A DNA stretch of 64,000 bases from Dugong dugon (lineage: Eukaryota; Chordata; Mammalia; Sirenia; Dugongidae): NCBI GenBank assembly GCA_030035585.1, contig CM057462.1, positions 92,525,234 to 92,589,233 of the forward strand, read 5' to 3'. Shown in pieces: positions 10,660-22,950 of the stretch (position 1 is its first letter; each line of letters begins with the position of its first letter). Under the pieces are notes generated by a model. It was given only the letters and a program-made list of their open reading frames with translations, ran no database searches and was not told the DNA's origin. A program made the position numbers and the translations under genes.

Positions 10660-11590
10660 TTTGAGTGTGTGATACATGTGTTCATTCTCCTGCAGAGCAC
10701 TAGGAGTTGATACACTCTGGAGTCCCTGGTTGCTTAGTTGTGCTCACTGGCTTGTTGAGTGTGCTATCACTGCCAAGTGCCTTCTTAGAAATCGGAAGCA
10801 GTGAGAAAACGTCTAGCCAAATGGAAACCGGTTTCTCTACCCAACTTGGTAGAGCATTCCCTCTAGGCAACGAGATAGGCTCCGGGAGACATTTGTCTTT
10901 ACACTGCCTTTTTTTTTTTTTTTTTAAGCCGTAATTTAAACTGACATCACTTGATTTTGACATTACAACAAGGCTTCTGTAGACTTAACATTATGTTCAA
11001 TTTCCCATGCAAATCCTTATTGGAGATTGATGGATTTACACCAACATGGAAACTGGTTGGAATGGAAACCATCTAGAAAATGATTAGGGAGCTTGAAGCT
11101 TTCTGAAACCGGGTATAGTGTGTATTAAGGCATTATTGTTTCCATAAACTTGTCTTAGCTGAGGTCTTTTAACCACTTGTTTTCTAGTTTTAAGATTGAG
11201 TCACTAATTTGTGCTAATTAGACGCTGTCAAGATTAAACACCCATCTCAAATTGTGCTTGCCGAAGTGTCAGATCTAACCTGAAATGTGGCTTTGCAAAA
11301 TCCTCTGTATAAAACCTGATGGAGAAATAGCAACAAACAAACTGCCTGGTTTCAGCAGAAACTGTCAACGTACACATCTGGGAGGAAATTCATGGTAAAT
11401 ACGTTTTATATTATACCAGGGTGGTCTACAGTAGGTCCCAGCAGTAAACACTTAAATTTTATTACCCTTTCCTGGTAATTTGCATACTTATGTGCCTGGT
11501 GTGAAATGCTGTATACATCAGCTTTTGATGATCTGCTTGTGGATTATCCACTATGAGAATTGTCCCTTAAAAATGGGAAGCAGCAAGGCA
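10660..11590. other. unassigned unique sequence with poly(T)
   Basis: No gene seen. A T run at about 10909-10926 may mark the reversed tail of an unrecognised retroposon. Confidence 0.4.
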
Positions 11591-11594
11591 TAGA

Positions 11595-11820
11595 GGAAAG
11601 AATAGGAGTATTGGAGTCATACAGATCTAGGCAGAAGTTCCAACTCCCCCCTTTCCTGGCTCAGAGGCCAAGTATGTTCCTTAACCTCCTATTGCCTTGG
11701 CTTTCTCACCTGCAACATATGGGTAGTAATATCTATAGAGCAGTGCTATTAAAAAACTTAGTAGAGATAGTGCAAGTAGACAATGCTGCCTGATACATAG
11801 CTGGTGCTCACTAAAGGGTA
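11595..11820 (+). repeat. MIR-type ancient SINE
   Basis: The blocks ggagtcatacagatctaggc, ctcacctgcaacatatggg and cctgatacatagctggtgctcactaaa follow the MIR order. Confidence 0.7.
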
Positions 11821-13030
11821 GACTTAAAGATGCACACATAACTCAATTGAATTCCTCCCATATTTATTCAAGGCTGCCCAGCCTGTCTTTGTCTTTTCTC
11901 CCATTATCAGTTGATGTGTGTTCTTGATTACGTTGATTTTGTCATTGGTTCAGAGAGTGGAAAATAATTACAAAGACAAGCCTACTGCAAGAGAACCCAT
12001 CTGTTTTGCTGCAGGATCAAACACAAATGGTTTTTGGACTGTCCGTTATTTATCTTTCACTTCTTCCCTTCATTAATGGTGCTAATGAAGACATAATTAT
12101 CTTCTTAGACTTTATTAGTCATAATCTTTTTTTTTTTTTTTTTAAATCTCAAAATAACAAGAATATGTTGTGTTGTTATTATCTCTTGGTTTCCAAAACC
12201 CAAAGAAAGACAATGAGAGGGTGAGAGAAGGTGATTTGAGAGGTCATTTACATCCCGGAGATTCTCAGGGTATGTTTATGATTTTATTTTTATAGAGACT
12301 GTTCCTATAGACAAATATTCCCTCTCTCTCTAATTGAATTGGAGAGATGGTAAGTGATGGTAGAGACTTAGTCTGAATTGTTTCCACAAAATCCTGCTGC
12401 GAATTCTCTTTGTGCTTACTTCTGAAGCCACTGATGCTGGATGGAGATTTTACCCTAGTTTAATAAGCTTGCACTTTGATTCACTAACTACCTCTGTTTG
12501 AGTGATTCCAGTTACTGCTAAATAGTGTTTCTGCTTCATGTAGTATTATAAACTATGAGTAAGATACTTTTTGTTGTGAGATTTTCCTTCTCTTTATAGT
12601 GTATTTCCCATTTACACTCCTCCAACCCATTCTTTAAAAAACAAACAAACAAATAAACAAGCAAAAACCTGTACTGAGGTAACATCCAGAATGAGTAAGC
12701 AGCCCAAGGCCAAAGCCTTACCCTGACATAGAGTAGAATCCTGTTACCATCTTTTTACTTGGCTAATTTCGATGGTTTTAGACAGATTCATGCTAATCTC
12801 CCAGTCCCATTTATGGCCACGAAAAGGAAAGAAAAAGATCACTAAAAACTTCCAGGACTGGTTCAGGAAAAATACTCTTTCTCTGTGGAACATTCGTTAT
12901 CCTATCTAGAAAGATACCTTGAAATAGCACAAGATTTTTATTATGTCTTTTATCAAATAAGACATTGTTCAAGAAATTTGAAAATACTAAAACCAAAAAA
13001 CATACTAATATTAATATGAAAATACATACG
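11820..13030. other. unassigned sequence
   Basis: I see no gene. It holds a T run near 12127-12143 and an (AAAC)n-like stretch near 12638-12664. Confidence 0.45.
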
Positions 13031-13034
13031 AATC

Positions 13035-13565
13035 TTTTTTTTTAACATTTTATTATTGTTTAGATGAAAGTTTACAGAGTAAATTCGTTACCCATTCAAC
13101 AATTTATACACAATTTGTTTCGTGACATTGGTTGCAAACCCCTGTATGTGTCAGCATTCTTCCTGCTTCCTCCCTGGGTTCCCTGTGTCCATTCCCCCAG
13201 CTTCCTGTTCCTACTGTCCTTCTGAACTTTGCTTTCAGAAAAATGCTGCCCTTTAGGTTTCATATAGTTAATTGCTCTGAGTGTCCATTCCTCACTGGTA
13301 TAATTGTTCATTTTATACACCTGTCTATCGCATGGCTATAATGTGATCTCCAGGACTGAGTTCACTTCCAGGTTTGAAGCGTGTCTAAGGGCCATAGTCT
13401 TGGGAGTTCCACCAGTCTCTATCAGACCAGTGAGTCTGGTTTTATTTATGAGCCTGAATTTTGTTCTCCGTTTCTTTCCCACTCTGTCCGTAACCTACTA
13501 TTGTGGTCCTGGTCAGAGCCGTCAGTAGTGGTAGCTGGGCACCATCTAGTTCTTCTGGTCTCAGG
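13035..13565 (-). repeat. L1-like retrotransposon 3' tail, copy 1
   Basis: Read on the minus strand, it ends in a poly(A) after aataaaatgtt, preceded by sequence complementary to 'gatgaaagtttacagag' and 'tttcgtgacattggttgcaa'. The same sequence recurs at 20783-21300 and 29768-30300, so it is an interspersed family. I infer an afrotherian L1 3' UTR from the poly(A) and the usual 5' truncation. It ends at ctcagg, the same point as copy 2. Confidence 0.65.
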
Positions 13566-13574
13566 CAAGTGGAT

Positions 13575-14305
13575 GAATCCTAATATTAAAAAAGGAAATG
13601 GAGTAGTTCCTGGGAAATATTGTCTGACTTAAATTTAAAACCATTGCACTGATTTTGATTGGTCTTTTCACCTGGAAGTGCTCATATTCTGGAATGTGTT
13701 TATAGATCTTGACCTCAGATGCTTCCAGACTCAGAAATTGGAAATGTTTTGCTAGAGGGGCCAACAGTGAATGCCTGCTACTTCTATAAACTGGAACCAG
13801 GGCTGATGTGTTATGAGCTGATCTGTGGTCCAGGGGGACCCACAATGCTGATACTACAATTTCTTGTTCAGTGTGAAAACACAAATATTGGACAAGACTC
13901 ATTCTAGGAACAAGATAATTATTAACAGGATATGTTAATTAATTCATTGATGAAAGAGGAATTTGCAGAAAAGGAAGTGGAAGACAGAAATTGCATTTTT
14001 CCTTAATAATTACTCTCTTCTTGTTTTAGAAAGCAAGTAGTCCTTTGGCTTATTTTCAAAGTGTGGTATGTTTCACCTTTGTTCAAACTCGTCAAATTCT
14101 CAACATAAAGCCCACTTGGAACAATTTCTTTTTTTTCTTCTTTTTTTGGTTGCTCCATTTGACCTCTTAAAGATGATTAAGAGCTGTAACTTGTGAGGAT
14201 TTTTTATGGCATTTTTTTTTTTTTGACAATGGTAGTACAGGACAGACAGAATACATGGATCATGGAATCTACCTATGTATTAGTAGGACTTTTGAGGTCA
14301 CCTGT
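13575..14305. other. unassigned sequence
   Basis: Nothing gene-like. It has T-rich runs near 14128-14148 and 14212-14224. Confidence 0.45.
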
Positions 14306-14315
14306 CTAACTTTCT

Positions 14316-14476
14316 GGAGCCCTGGTGGTGCAGCGGTTAAGAGCTCAGCTGTTTACCAAAAGGTTAGCATTTCAAATCCACCAGCCGCTCCTTGGAAGCC
14401 CTATGGGGCAGTTCTACTCTGTCCTGTAGGGTTACTTATGAGTTGGAATTGACTCAATGGCAACAGGTTACGGTTC
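14316..14476 (+). repeat. AfroSINE, short subtype, with exact 8-bp duplication
   Basis: It runs from ggagccctggtggtgcagcgg to ggcaacaggttacggttc and has the ccgctccttggaagccc middle of the shorter subtype. The flanks aactttct at 14308-14315 and 14477-14484 are identical and fix both ends. Confidence 0.93.
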
Positions 14477-14484
14477 AACTTTCT

Positions 14485-15035
14485 ACCCAGTGCAAGAATC
14501 ATCTCTGCTATCTGTTCTTCCTACCTTTGTTGGATAAATTCTGGTAAAGGGCTCTCACTGCTGAGTGAGCAGTTCTTCCACTTTTGAAATGCAAGACTTA
14601 TTGTTAAGCTAGGGAGTGTCTTCTCCGCTCGACACATAATTGGCAATTTGGTAAAAATTGATGAGCAAATGAATGCTGAATCAGGGCTGTTTCCTCATCT
14701 TCTTTGGGTGCTTAAGGCCCTCTTGACATTTTTGGAAGGTGGTTAATGTGTGTCTTCAAAGTTTCCTTGTCCAGGCTAAACAGCCATAATTGCTCCATAC
14801 TCTTAGGACTTCGTTTCCTCGTTCTCTTTTCTTCTTGCTCTCTACTGGACAAATTTCAGTTTGTCAACGTTTTTCTTAAAATGCTGTGAAAATACCCGAA
14901 CGACATGCCCCAGGTAGTGTCCGATGATTACAGAGTACTGGGAGCATTTCCCCTATGATTCTGGACATTGTTATTATCCTATCAATGGAACCACAATTTA
15001 CTGGCCTCCTTGGGGCCACCGTGCTTAAAAAGGCA
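14485..15035. other. unassigned unique sequence
   Basis: No gene, RNA or nameable repeat recognised. Confidence 0.45.
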
Positions 15036-15044
15036 GCACAGTGG

Positions 15045-15280
15045 AGTGGCCAAGAGAACGCTATGGAGCCAACAGCCTGAGTTTGAATTCAAACTCCACC
15101 ACTTATGAAACATATGACTCTAGGCATACCTCTCTCGGTGCCTCAGTTTCCTTATTTCTAAAATTGGGGATAATCATAGTACTTATTTGTAGGGTTATTA
15201 TGAGAATTAAATTAATTCATTCATGCCAAGTACTTACAACCATGTCGGGGACAAAATAAGCACTCTGTGTTAGCTTTTAT
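15045..15280 (+). repeat. MIR-type ancient SINE
   Basis: A well-preserved MIR: tggagccaacagcctgagtttgaattc, then ctctcggtgcctcagtttcc, then agggttattatgagaattaaat, then aagtacttac and agcactctgtgttagc. Confidence 0.8.
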
Positions 15281-15363
15281 TAAACTTTACTGTGAAAAAC
15301 CTGAGGTCTTAGGAGCAGTTAACCTTCTAAGTGAGTCTTTAGGATTAGGCAGGGCTGTGGGAG

Positions 15364-15475
15364 TCTGCTTCCATATAGATTGCCAGCCTTGGAAACCCTA
15401 TGGGGCAGCTCTACTCTGTCCTACAGGGTTACTATGAGTCGGAATCCCCTTGATGGCAATGGGTTAGGGTTTTTT
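15364..15475 (+). repeat. AfroSINE, 5'-truncated
   Basis: It begins inside the SINE at tctgcttccatatagattgccagcc and continues to the usual tail (tatgagtcggaatccccttgatggcaatgggtt). The head is absent. Confidence 0.88.
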
Positions 15476-15487
15476 TGTTTGTATACA

Positions 15488-15670
15488 AACCTGGCTCTGC
15501 CAGTATCTGTGTGTTCTTGGGCAAGTTACTTCACGTCTCTAAGCTTCTGCTTGCTCATCTGCAAAAAGTACATAAAAGAATAAAAATTGTGCCTTCTCTA
15601 TAGAATTGTTGGGAAGATAAAATGAGGTAATATGCATAGTGCTCAGCACATTGTACCCTAGGATTTTTCG
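15488..15670 (+). repeat. MIR-type ancient SINE
   Basis: The blocks ctggctctgccagtatctgtg, ttgggcaagttacttc, ctcatctgcaaaaagt, aaatgaggtaatatgcatag and cagcacattg follow MIR order. Confidence 0.75.
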
Positions 15671-17050
15671 CTAATATCATCATTTGAATTTTTGAGCCCT
15701 AATTAAGATCCTTGAGGGCAGTGGCTGTGTTTTTTTTTTTTTTTTCCCCCATTTTTTAAAATACTTTTGTTGTTGTTTTATTTCTTTGATTTTTAACTCT
15801 ACCTGGTGTGCCATATAAATAAATAAATATAAAATAAATAAACAAGAATAACAAAATAAGTAATAAATAAAATGAAAAATTTATAAAAAGGTAAATATTT
15901 AAATTGAGTTTTCCCTTTTTGCCTTAACTTTGTAGCAGAAAAATAAAATTCTTCTACCCTTGTGAGCAAACTGTGTTCTCACAAGTTTATCACAGTGTTT
16001 GGCCTGGTTGTTCTGAAGAATTCGTTCCGTTTGCCACCATGCACTAATTTACTTGGGCTTCAGGATAAATAAACTTTGCTTGATCAGGTCTCTCGTCATT
16101 AGTTGCTGCCTAGAATTTTAGGGAATATTTAGGCAGGCAACTGCATTGCCCAGCTGGAGGCCTCCCTCCCCTTTCTAATGGCCTGTGAAGTGGGTAAGTA
16201 ATCAGGTTGAGCGACAAAGGTTACAGCCCGTTTTCTAGGGACTCTGGGATTCATTTTTCTTGTGTCCTTGAAGCTTTAAGTAAGTGAGTTTTAAGGTTGC
16301 TGAGAAAGTGGGAGACCGTTTTAAAAAATGGTTTATAGTTATTAATGTGTTCGAATCTTGGTTGGATTTTAAAGGTGGGTGAAACTGCTAAAGTGAGTAT
16401 AAATTAAAACCAGTTAAACAGAGGAGTCCCTCGTCCATTCTGTCTTTGGTGTGCTTAGAATTCCATAAGTTTTATGGGTTTCAAAATACTTGCCTTGTTT
16501 TGAATGTTTCCAATAAGATGGAGTGAAGTGGCTTACACCTCGTGAGATATGGAATTCTTAGCCAGGAATGCTGTTTGGCGCACATATAAAGCGCTGGCCT
16601 CTTGATTCATAAAAAATGTGCGGCTGGTTTCCCTGGGACATGTGCATTATTTTCACAGAGGAATTTCATTTTTCACTCCCTCCCACCCCGCGCATCACTT
16701 GCACATGTTTACAATTCATCAACTGTGATTTCCACAATTTCAGCCCTCTCCTTTCTTAATTCACCTCCCTCCAACTACCCAAAGAGAAAGCGATTATATG
16801 GGGTGGAGGGAAATTTTCTTAACTGCCTCATTTTGCTGCATGTAAAGGGCATGGTGAATTTGAGAAATGGTCTGAGTGTTAGCCCAGATGACTCAACACA
16901 ATTATGAAACAAATTGGAAACTATTTTCATGAAAGAGGGTGTGTGTGAATGTGTTCTTTCTTCCTTCTTTTCTTTGTTTCGTTCATTTGTTCTTTCGTTC
17001 TCTTTCCCTCTCTCTTTTTCTTTCGTCTTTTCGTAGTCATAAGGTTATAT
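15670..17050. other. unassigned sequence with AT-rich and pyrimidine-rich tracts
   Basis: A T run (15731-15746) is followed by an AAATA-rich stretch (about 15817-15880). A pyrimidine-rich tract of TTTC and TTCC units lies at about 16955-17033. The part between, 16000-16800, is free of repeats I recognise, has moderate base composition and could hold conserved non-coding sequence. No exon is evident. Confidence 0.45.
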
Positions 17051-17076
17051 CTGAGGATGACTATATGGAAATGAAG

Positions 17077-17267
17077 GAGCCCTGGTGGCACAGTGGTTCA
17101 GCCCTAGGCTGCTAGCCGAAAGGTTGGTGGTTCCAACCCACCAGCAGGAGAAAGATGTGACATTCTGCTTCCATAAAGATTACAGCCTTGGAAACCCTGT
17201 GGGTTTGCTATGAGCCGGAATCAACTTGATGGCAACAGGTTTTGTTTTTTTTTTTTGGTTTTATTCA
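17077..17267 (+). repeat. AfroSINE, longer subtype
   Basis: It runs from ggagccctggtggcacagtgg through the ccataaagattacagcc middle to ggcaacaggt plus a T-rich tail. The flanks gaaatgaag (17068-17076) and gaaatgagg (17268-17276) are a 9-bp duplication with one mismatch. Confidence 0.92.
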
Positions 17268-17279
17268 GAAATGAGGTTG

Positions 17280-17690
17280 TGCTGCACAGCCTCACCCTCT
17301 AAACCCAAAATACACCAAGTGGAAGACTGCATAGCTCATCCAAGGAGAATCTGTTGTACTGCACTCTTACTTGTCAATGAGGTTGCCAAAAAAAAAAAGT
17401 AAATAGCTAGCTTTGGCTTAGAAAGCGATGACTCTTTTCTGCAATAAAAATAGCACTTTTTTCCTTCTGAAAAATTTTTCTTAGAAAATAAGAACATGCT
17501 GACTTCTCCATTTTAGACATCCAGCTTTCTGTTTTCTAATCAAGTAAGGTCATTTCCCTTTGAAGTTTGGTGTGATGGAAGGAGCAATGGCCTCCAATTT
17601 TGTTCTCATTCAGACACAAATACCCAAAGAGTTAACAGCTTTGCCTAAAGTTGAAAGAAAAATTCCTCGGAGAGGAAAGTTAAATTCCTC
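17280..17690. other. unassigned unique sequence
   Basis: No gene or repeat recognised. A short A run lies near 17388. Confidence 0.4.
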
Positions 17691-17694
17691 TGGG

Positions 17695-17935
17695 TAGAAA
17701 GCCATAGAGGTTAAGAACTTGGGTTTTGGAACCAAATAGACATGGCTCAAATTCTGGCTCTACCACTCCGTATGTGTCTAGGATAGATTGCTTAATCTAA
17801 GCTTCAGTTTCTTCATCAGCATGGTGGGGATATTAACACACACCACCTAAAGTTATTGCAGCGGTTAATGACAGTGTGTATAAGGCACTAGTATAGAACC
17901 CGGCCTGTGATAAGGATAAAATATGTGGTAACATT
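17695..17935 (+). repeat. MIR-type ancient SINE
   Basis: MIR order: agaggttaagaacttggg, ttggaaccaaatagacatgg, ctggctctaccactccg, ttcagtttcttcatcag, then a degraded 3' part ending near cccggcctgtga. Confidence 0.75.
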
Positions 17936-18216
17936 TACTTATTATTATTCCTTTGTTTGTAAAATTGTGCTGAGAGCAGTGGCATTGGCGGGAGAGGGGT
18001 GAAGAGGGGTGTGTGAGACTGTGGGGAGGACAACAGAAATGTTCTGTATAGTGTGGATGAACACTCAGTAAATAGCATTTCTTCTTACTGCAGACTGGAG
18101 AAGACCTCTGTATTTGTCTTTAACATTTCTAGAAAAAAATTGGAGATACTGATATTTAGGGAAGATTTAGACTTGCAATTTAAAGAGGAAAATTTATGAG
18201 TTTCTATATTTAGAAG

Positions 18217-18428
18217 GCGGTCCGTGGGTGTGGAAATGGTTTGCACTCAGCTACTAAGCTAAAAGTTGGTGGTTCTAACCCCACCTAGCAGCACCTCAGA
18301 AGAAAGGCCTGGCAATCTGCTTGGTAAAGATTATAGCCAAGAAAACCCTCTGGAGAAGTTCTATTCTGTAACACATGGGGTTGCTATGAGTTGGAACCAA
18401 CTGGACAGGATTTTTTTTTTTTTTTTTA
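18217..18428 (+). repeat. AfroSINE with exact 9-bp duplication
   Basis: A diverged copy from a degraded head (gtccgtgggtgtggaaatgg) to aactggacagga plus a T tail. The flanks atttagaag at 18208-18216 and 18429-18437 are identical. A second SINE begins a few bases after the right-hand duplication. Confidence 0.9.
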
Positions 18429-18440
18429 ATTTAGAAGAGA

Positions 18441-18648
18441 AAGTCCCTGGGTGGTGCAAATGGTTAATGTTCTTGGCTGCTAGCCATAATAAGGTTGGAG
18501 GTTCAAGTCCACCCAGAGGGGCCTTGGAAGAAAGATCTGGTGATCTACTCCCAAAAAATCAGCCATTGCGAGTCCCATGGAACACAGTTCTACTCTGACA
18601 CACATAGGGTCACCATGAGTCGAATCAACTTGACTGCAACTGGTTTTA
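18441..18648 (+). repeat. AfroSINE, subtype with type C head
   Basis: It starts agtccctgggtggtgcaaatgg, has the aaaaatcagccattg middle, and ends tcaacttgactgcaactgg. It sits directly next to the previous SINE, inside the region of its right-hand target-site duplication. Confidence 0.9.
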
Positions 18649-18649
18649 T

Positions 18650-19375
18650 ATTCAGAAGAAACAATTTATCAGCAATTTTAAGGGAAAGACGCTAAAAGAA
18701 TGAGACCAGTTGCCTTTGATGTCTGCTGTCAAAGTTTATAAACTTTCTGATGAATTTAGTAAGAACATGTCAAACAAGACAAAGACCCTCCTTGTTGAAA
18801 TACTGAGGGATGGTGCCCAGGTGAGGCTTTCCAGGCTGCGTTTGGGTGAGTGTAAAGCCTTCTTTACCTTCAAGCTTGGTTTATAAAGACAGAAACATCC
18901 CTCCTGAGATGAATAATGCTTCCAGAGTGCTTTCCTCCAAGGACCTCTCTGGCGTCTGGCTAAATTTCATGCCGTCTTTTTCTTCTTTACATCTGCTTCC
19001 TTACTCTGCTTTGGCACACAGCCAGAGAGAGTGTGGGCAGATGGTGTGGCTTCGCGGACTCCAGAATGCCCTAGCTACCCTTCCCGGCCAATAAGGAATA
19101 CATAGGAGGGTCTGCCTGCGGAGAACGAGAGAAACGAAGAGATGTTGCAGGACTCATGTGGAATACTTGTGACGGTTTTATTTCCAAACACACCTTAGCA
19201 TTCTTAAGCCTTTTATATTCCTTTATTTCCCCTATGCTTTGAAAACACCATTACCATTACTTGGCAATGAGGAACCTATTGGGAAAAAAACCTAATTGCT
19301 GTCTGCTTAACAATTCCAGGCCATGTAGTGTGTAGCAGAGCTATGACTGGTCTCTGTATATTTGCTCTGTCCCCT
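18650..19375. other. unassigned unique sequence
   Basis: No gene or nameable repeat. The short open frames have no recognisable products. Confidence 0.45.
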
Positions 19376-19379
19376 TCTA

Positions 19380-19870
19380 ATCTATTCACCACACTGTAGC
19401 TGGAATAAATTTTCAAAAACAGAAATCTGATCATGAGCCTTCCATATTTAAAACGCTAATGGCTGCCATTTGCTTATAGGCTAAGGATTGAAATCCTTAC
19501 TATGGCTTAGTTTACAGGACTCTGTGGGTCTGGTCCCTGTCTACCTTGCTGGATTAGCTCTAACCTTTTTCAGCTTTCCCCCTTTCCAGAACACCTAATC
19601 TAAAGATGGAGCGAGCCACCCACACACTCCCTCCTTCATTATTGTTGCTCAACCTTCTGTCTCTTTTTAAGCGCTACTAAGCACTCATCAAAATTTGTTA
19701 CTATTATATATTTGCATGTTTATTTCTTGTCAGCCTCCCCCACAAGTTTGTCAGTTCCATAAGTGTGGAGGCCACCGTCTGATTAGTTGACACTGGATAT
19801 AAAGCCTAGCACATCACAGGTCCTCAACATCTATTTGTTGAACAACTTCATTTATCAATTCATTCATTCC
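19380..19870 (+). repeat. L2 LINE 3' region
   Basis: The succession aatggctgccatttgcttat, ggattgaaatcctta, ggtctggtccctgtctacc, then ccataagtgtggaggcc, then aaagcctagcacatcacagg, then tcaacatctatttgttgaa is the classic L2 3' region and terminus. Non-functional. Confidence 0.75.
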
Positions 19871-19879
19871 TTCTCTAAC

Positions 19880-20425
19880 GGGTTTGATGACCTAATATTT
19901 AAAATGTATGTTGAAAGAACAATTTAATTTTAAAGGAAATAAACCATTAGAGGAGAAATAGGAGCCACAGGAACTTGGAATGAATTAGGTCTTACAGTTG
20001 AGCAAGAACACAAGCTTTGTGTCCCCCGGTAGTAAGGAAGGCAAAAAGGAAAACCCAACAGATTGCTTAATTCCTATTTCTCATGAATGAAAGCTCATCT
20101 AGAGTGATAGATGTTTCCTGGTACTAAAGTTGACCTGAAAATTATACAGTAAATTCATAAAGAAAAAAATATCTAGCTCACATCATGGATGATGTCTTCT
20201 ATTGTGGTTTTGCTAAAGGGACAAGGTTTGTGAGAGAGGGAGTGAGGTGGGATGAAGTGGGAATTAAAGCCTGTGTATGATTTAGAGAGAACTTCAGACA
20301 ATTAAAGAGACAATCTGTGGTTTGAGATGAAGGCTAAGACCACAGACATGGGGACCACTTCCATTTCTGGCAGCATTCTGTGGAACTTCAAGGTATTCTG
20401 TGAAAGAAGGGTTCTCTAGTCAGGA
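19880..20425. other. unassigned unique sequence
   Basis: No gene, RNA or nameable repeat recognised. Confidence 0.4.
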
Positions 20426-20427
20426 AC

Positions 20428-20478
20428 CCATGAGTCGGAGTCAGAATCCACTTGATGGCAACAAACAAGAACAACAAG
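20428..20478 (+). repeat. AfroSINE 3' fragment
   Basis: Only the SINE tail remains: ccatgagtcggagtcagaatcc, then cacttgatggcaacaaacaagaacaac. The AAC-rich end resembles the RTE 3' tail style. Confidence 0.75.
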
Positions 20479-20782
20479 TCAGGCATAGTTACAAAATACT
20501 ATGTATTTCATCCTTGCCTACTCTTAAAGATGTATACCATGTTTTTATGCAAATAACGCACACTTTCTGCGTTTGTTTGCCAGCTGTATTTTCATAAGTG
20601 CACTGTGCTAATTTTTTTTACAGCAAACACATTTTTTTTAGAACTTCCCTCAGCACCGACCTGGGGGAAATGTTAATTTAGGAGTTGGAGAGAGAAAGAA
20701 GAACCAACATACAGGATAAAGGTAGAGAAACTCGGTTATCTATTTTGTTGAGAAGAAATTGAAATAGAATTTCTTAAAAAAT

Positions 20783-21300
20783 AATATTTTATTGTGTTTT
20801 TGGTGAAAGTTTACCCAGCGAATTAGGTTCTCATTTGACAATTACTATACAAATTGTTCAGTGACTGTGGTTACATTTTTCACAATGTATCAGCTTTCTC
20901 ATTAATTCCATTCTGGATGTTTCATTTCCAGTCATCTGGTTTCCCAGTCCTCTTACCCTTTCATCTTTGCTCTAGAGTAATTGTTGACCATTTGGTCTCA
21001 CATAGAGAATTTTTTAAAGGTGTGCAGTACTCATTGGTGATATTCTTTATTTTATGAGCCAATCTGTTATTTAGCTAAAATATGATCTCAGGGAGTAGGT
21101 TCAGTTCAGGGTTTATGGTGTATCTCTGGGTAATAGTCTTGAGGAGTCCTTTAGTCTCAACAGGTCCGGTAAGTCTGGAGTTTTTAATTTGAGTTCTGTT
21201 CCACATTTTTCTCCCCTTCTGTTAAGGTCCATCTGTTGTGGCCCTGATCAGAACAGTCATTAGCAGTAGCCAGGCACCATCTAGTTCTTCTGGTCTCAGG
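20783..21300 (-). repeat. L1-like retrotransposon 3' tail, copy 2
   Basis: Collinear with the copy at 13035-13565: 'attttattgtg', 'gtgaaagtttaccca', 'ctctgggtaatagtctt', 'ggcaccatctagttcttctg', ending at ctcagg. It is strongly diverged from copy 1 but stops at the same consensus position. Confidence 0.65.
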
Positions 21301-21429
21301 AAAGATGACGCTAGAATTTTGTTTTGTTTTATATTGTAGTGGTCAGGTTGTGTTGGGATGGAGGTGTCTAACAAATAAGAGTTAAGGGAGTGAGGGTCTT
21401 CCCTTTATGAAGATGGTGTAGACCACACT

Positions 21430-21680
21430 CACTTCATGGTGGGCCCTAGTGGTTAGGCAGATGGGCTCTGGAGACAGGTTGCAGGGTGTGAATTCAGGGT
21501 CCACCATGTTTCAGCTGGGTGACACAGGGCCTACTTCCTCAGCTGTGAAATGTGGATGGTAATAGTCTCGACAGCAAGCATTTTTCTTCTAAGAGCTAAA
21601 TGTGATGATACTGGTATAGTGCTGAGAACAGGACCTGGTTCAAAGTAAGAGTTTAATAAATATTGGCTATTATTATTGTT
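21430..21680 (+). repeat. MIR-type ancient SINE
   Basis: MIR order: gtggttaggcagatgggctctgg, then cagctgggtgacacagggcc, then tcctcagctgtgaaatg, then tgctgagaacaggacctggtt, ending in an attattattg stretch. Confidence 0.75.
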
Positions 21681-21689
21681 ATTATTGCT

Positions 21690-22200
21690 GATTGAATTTT
21701 GCCAAGGAATTAATAAACATGGAAAGATTAGAGCCCTTAACTCAGAACAAATTTTAGAAACTACTAGTAGCCAAAACATTCTTCTCATGGAGACTTTTCC
21801 AGTTTGAGACAAGTGATAACATGTTCAGAAGCTGACTGGGTAATAGTTTTCTAGCTGGAGAAAATCCTCGAATCCACAATAAGCAGAAAGGACCACACTC
21901 TGTGTTCCTACAGTATTGCTTGTGGAAGTCATGCTATATGCAAGTATATCCAAATCAATAATTATAATTAACTCCAGTGGCTGAACTCAAATTCATCCTT
22001 TATAATCTTTTGAATTATTTCTTTAAAAGATCCTTTGCCTGTAAAAGAGTCTTTTAAGTTAATGTATGACTTTATTGGAGCTCTGCTTGAGGTGTTGATT
22101 CTCTTGCTGATTATGCCAGGTTCTTTTTGGTTTCTAGGCAGTTGAATAAAGAGATGAGGTATCTGGTTGTCTAGCCACTCCAAAGAAAAATTTGCATATC
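21690..22200. other. unassigned unique sequence
   Basis: No gene seen. The minus-strand frame over 21968-22237 runs into the tetranucleotide repeat and is not credible. Confidence 0.4.
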
Positions 22201-22202
22201 CG

Positions 22203-22295
22203 CATCCATTCAACCATCCATCCATCCATCCTTCCATCCATCCTTCATCCTTCCATCATCCCTCCTTCCCTCTCTCCCTCCATCCCTCCATCCAG
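22203..22295. repeat. (TCCA)n/(TTCC)n tetranucleotide microsatellite
   Basis: Repeated ATCC, TTCC and TCCC units with interruptions. It leads into an L2-like 'ccaataaacatttattgacca' stretch at about 22300-22375. Confidence 0.9.
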
Positions 22296-22299
22296 TTCA

Positions 22300-22375
22300 T
22301 CCAATAAACATTTATTGACCACTTACCACTAGCCAAGTACTACTAAACACTTTTCCAATTTATTAAGCACTTTCA
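22300..22375 (-). repeat. L2-like fragment
   Basis: The block 'aataaacatttattgaccac' followed by 'ccaagtactactaaacac' fits the reversed L2 terminus. Short and diverged. Confidence 0.45.
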
Positions 22376-22379
22376 CAAA

Positions 22380-22950
22380 TTTCCAGAATGTGGTTTAAAT
22401 ATACTACTATGAATTCTGTGTACCTCTGAAAGTTACTTATGGAATTGAAGGGGATTTTGTTGTATTTTAACATTCTTAACCACCTCATTTCCAAGTTCTG
22501 TTTTGTTTACGTTATGACTGTGAAAGAGTAATATCGGAGGTTAGATTACGTTTAAGTCCTAAAATATCCATTCCGTAGGTAGAGATACACAGAGAAGGGC
22601 TAATTGCTAAACAATTAGTAATAGTTGGTGATATTGCTGGCCCTTTTTTTCGACCTTTACGTAAGCACAGCTGCCCCTGAACTCTTCCCAGGGGTTATCT
22701 TTCACAACAATGAAGTGTGATAATAAATGAATCTCTTTAGGAATTTTTCTTTATGGTTCAGGCAGCTGCCTCTAAAGAGTGTTCCATGGGGAAGCAATCT
22801 TCGTAATACAAATTTCTTGTAGATAAAACTTTGGCAGACCCATTTTCAACCCTGGGATTCAGACCTCCTAAAATTACTATCGGCTAATGGATATTTTGGA
22901 TACACAAAGCTGAGAAGGCAGTCAAATTGTTTCCAGGCCTCTGAAGGCCC
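22380..22950. other. unassigned unique sequence
   Basis: No gene, RNA or nameable repeat recognised. Confidence 0.4.

Noticed and set aside
18266-18598. 110-codon frame as a possible gene
   Set aside because: It reads through two AfroSINEs and the T run between them. Frames at 54420-54773 and 32998-33267 are of the same kind.
22203-22295. Minisatellite with regulatory role
   Set aside because: It is an ordinary interrupted TCCA/TTCC tetranucleotide repeat with no other signal.
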